Assembly: GCA_033557685.1 (NCBI GenBank)
Contig: JAWQRN010000067.1
Location: 1 to 41,982, forward strand
Source: Sperchopsis tessellata
Lineage: Eukaryota; Arthropoda; Insecta; Coleoptera; Hydrophilidae
Direction: 5' to 3'
Length of the DNA: 41,982 bases
Positions within the stretch are counted from its first letter, which is position 1. Every line of letters starts with the position of its first letter. A program made the position numbers and the translations under genes. Below are positions 41,256 through 41,982 of the stretch, in pieces. The notes under the pieces are model-generated. The model was given only the letters and a program-made list of their open reading frames with translations. It did no database searches and had not been told where the DNA came from.

Positions 41256-41982
41256 TATTGGGAGTACTAATAAGTTCGTTCTGATTTCAAAAGATAGCTC
41301 TGGCTATTATGAATGTTTCATAGTGACAGCTGATTTCGGTGGTTTCAGAGAGGTTAGACATCTGTCAATCAAATTCAGTTTATATCGCTTTGAGTTTCGT
41401 AAAAAACCTTGCTTTTTACTGTATTGAATGTGTCGAATTTTGTGTTAACTAAACAGCATTTGCAGGAGGTTTTAGTTTTCTGCATTACTTGGAAGAAAAG
41501 TGCAGCTGATGTGCATCGAATGCTTGTGGAAGTTTATAGTGACAATGCTCCAACTGATAATTCATGTAGCGAATGGTTTTGACGCATCAAGAATTGTGAT
41601 TTCAGCCTCACTCTGGACAGCTAAAAAAATTCGAAGACAAAGAATTGGAGGCATTACTCAATGAAGATCCAACTCAAACGCAAGAGGAGTTTACAGATAC
41701 ATTGGGACTGACTCAACAAGCAGTTTCCGTACGATTAAAATCCATAGGAAAGATTCAAAAGCACGGCAATTGGGTTCCTCATGAACTGAAACCGAGAGAC
41801 ATTGAAAGGCGATTTTTGGGTTTTTTACATCGGATAGTGACTGGAGATGAGAAATGGATATTCTACGATAACCCCAAGAAGATGAAAAAACTACGCTATG
41901 CCCGGTCAATCGTTGCCATCGACCTCAACATCAACACCAAAGCCGAATATTCATGGTTCAAAGGTCATGCTGTGTATCTGGT
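41256..41982 (+). mobile_element. mariner element, 5' part, runs off the window
   Basis: A likely 5' end lies near 41256 (TTGGGAGTACTAATAAGTTC). The broken frame reads KKSAADVHRMLVEVYSDNAP, then KKFEDKELEALLNEDPTQTQ-like sequence, RLKSIGKIQKHGNWVPHELK, HRIVTGDEKWIFYDNPKK (first Asp) and PSTSTSTPKPNIHGSK. Frameshifts and a small deletion (between ERRF and HRIV) show it is dead. It belongs to a different mariner lineage from the copies at 1-745 and 39410-39700. Confidence 0.88.

Overview
This is an A+T-rich eukaryotic window, almost certainly from an insect. A beetle is plausible from the mix of elements, but this is not proven. It has GT-AG introns, AATAAA signals and a dense load of decayed mobile elements (several mariner lineages, piggyBac, hAT-like, CACTA-like, non-LTR LINEs, Penelope). 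There are no bacterial operons, no CRISPR array and no convincing RNA genes.

Layout: 1-745 is a mariner remnant inside the last intron of an unidentified gene. The final exon of that gene (832-1057, + strand) ends in a very acidic tail and is followed by AATAAA signals. From 1.3 to 11.4 kb is intergenic DNA: a 2625-3190 inverted repeat, a hAT-type miniature element with a second partial copy, a LINE remnant (6.9-8.8 kb) and an internally deleted mariner-type element (8.80-9.63 kb).

From 11543 to 40181 (+) runs one complete, intact gene, the insect homologue of TMEM214. I could assemble ten coding exons with consistent GT-AG sites and phases, encoding 655 residues. Its promoter/leader holds four TGACGT motifs, one TGACGC and a short upstream ORF. 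Its introns range from 54 bp to 15.3 kb, and the large ones are full of transposons. Intron 4 holds an unclassified terminal-inverted-repeat element, Penelope-related fragments and a CACTA-like element whose own intron was hit by a mariner. Intron 6 holds LINEs on both strands, a Penelope element with its GIY-YIG endonuclease domain, palindromic Penelope-derived cassettes, two mariner-type transposase pseudogenes and a possible 6.3-kb hAT-like frame. Intron 7 holds another palindromic cassette. Intron 8 holds a piggyBac transposase pseudogene and a mariner piece.

Downstream (40.2-42 kb) are a LINE endonuclease-like fragment and the 5' part of another mariner that runs off the window. The only working genes visible are TMEM214 and the partial acidic-tail gene. 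The most interesting observations are: hammerhead-ribozyme-like sequences with an apparently covarying U3/A8 core in the Penelope-derived repeats; a TIR-bounded element encoding an unclassified, possibly DDE-type protein; and the TGACGT cluster upstream of an ER-stress-linked gene.
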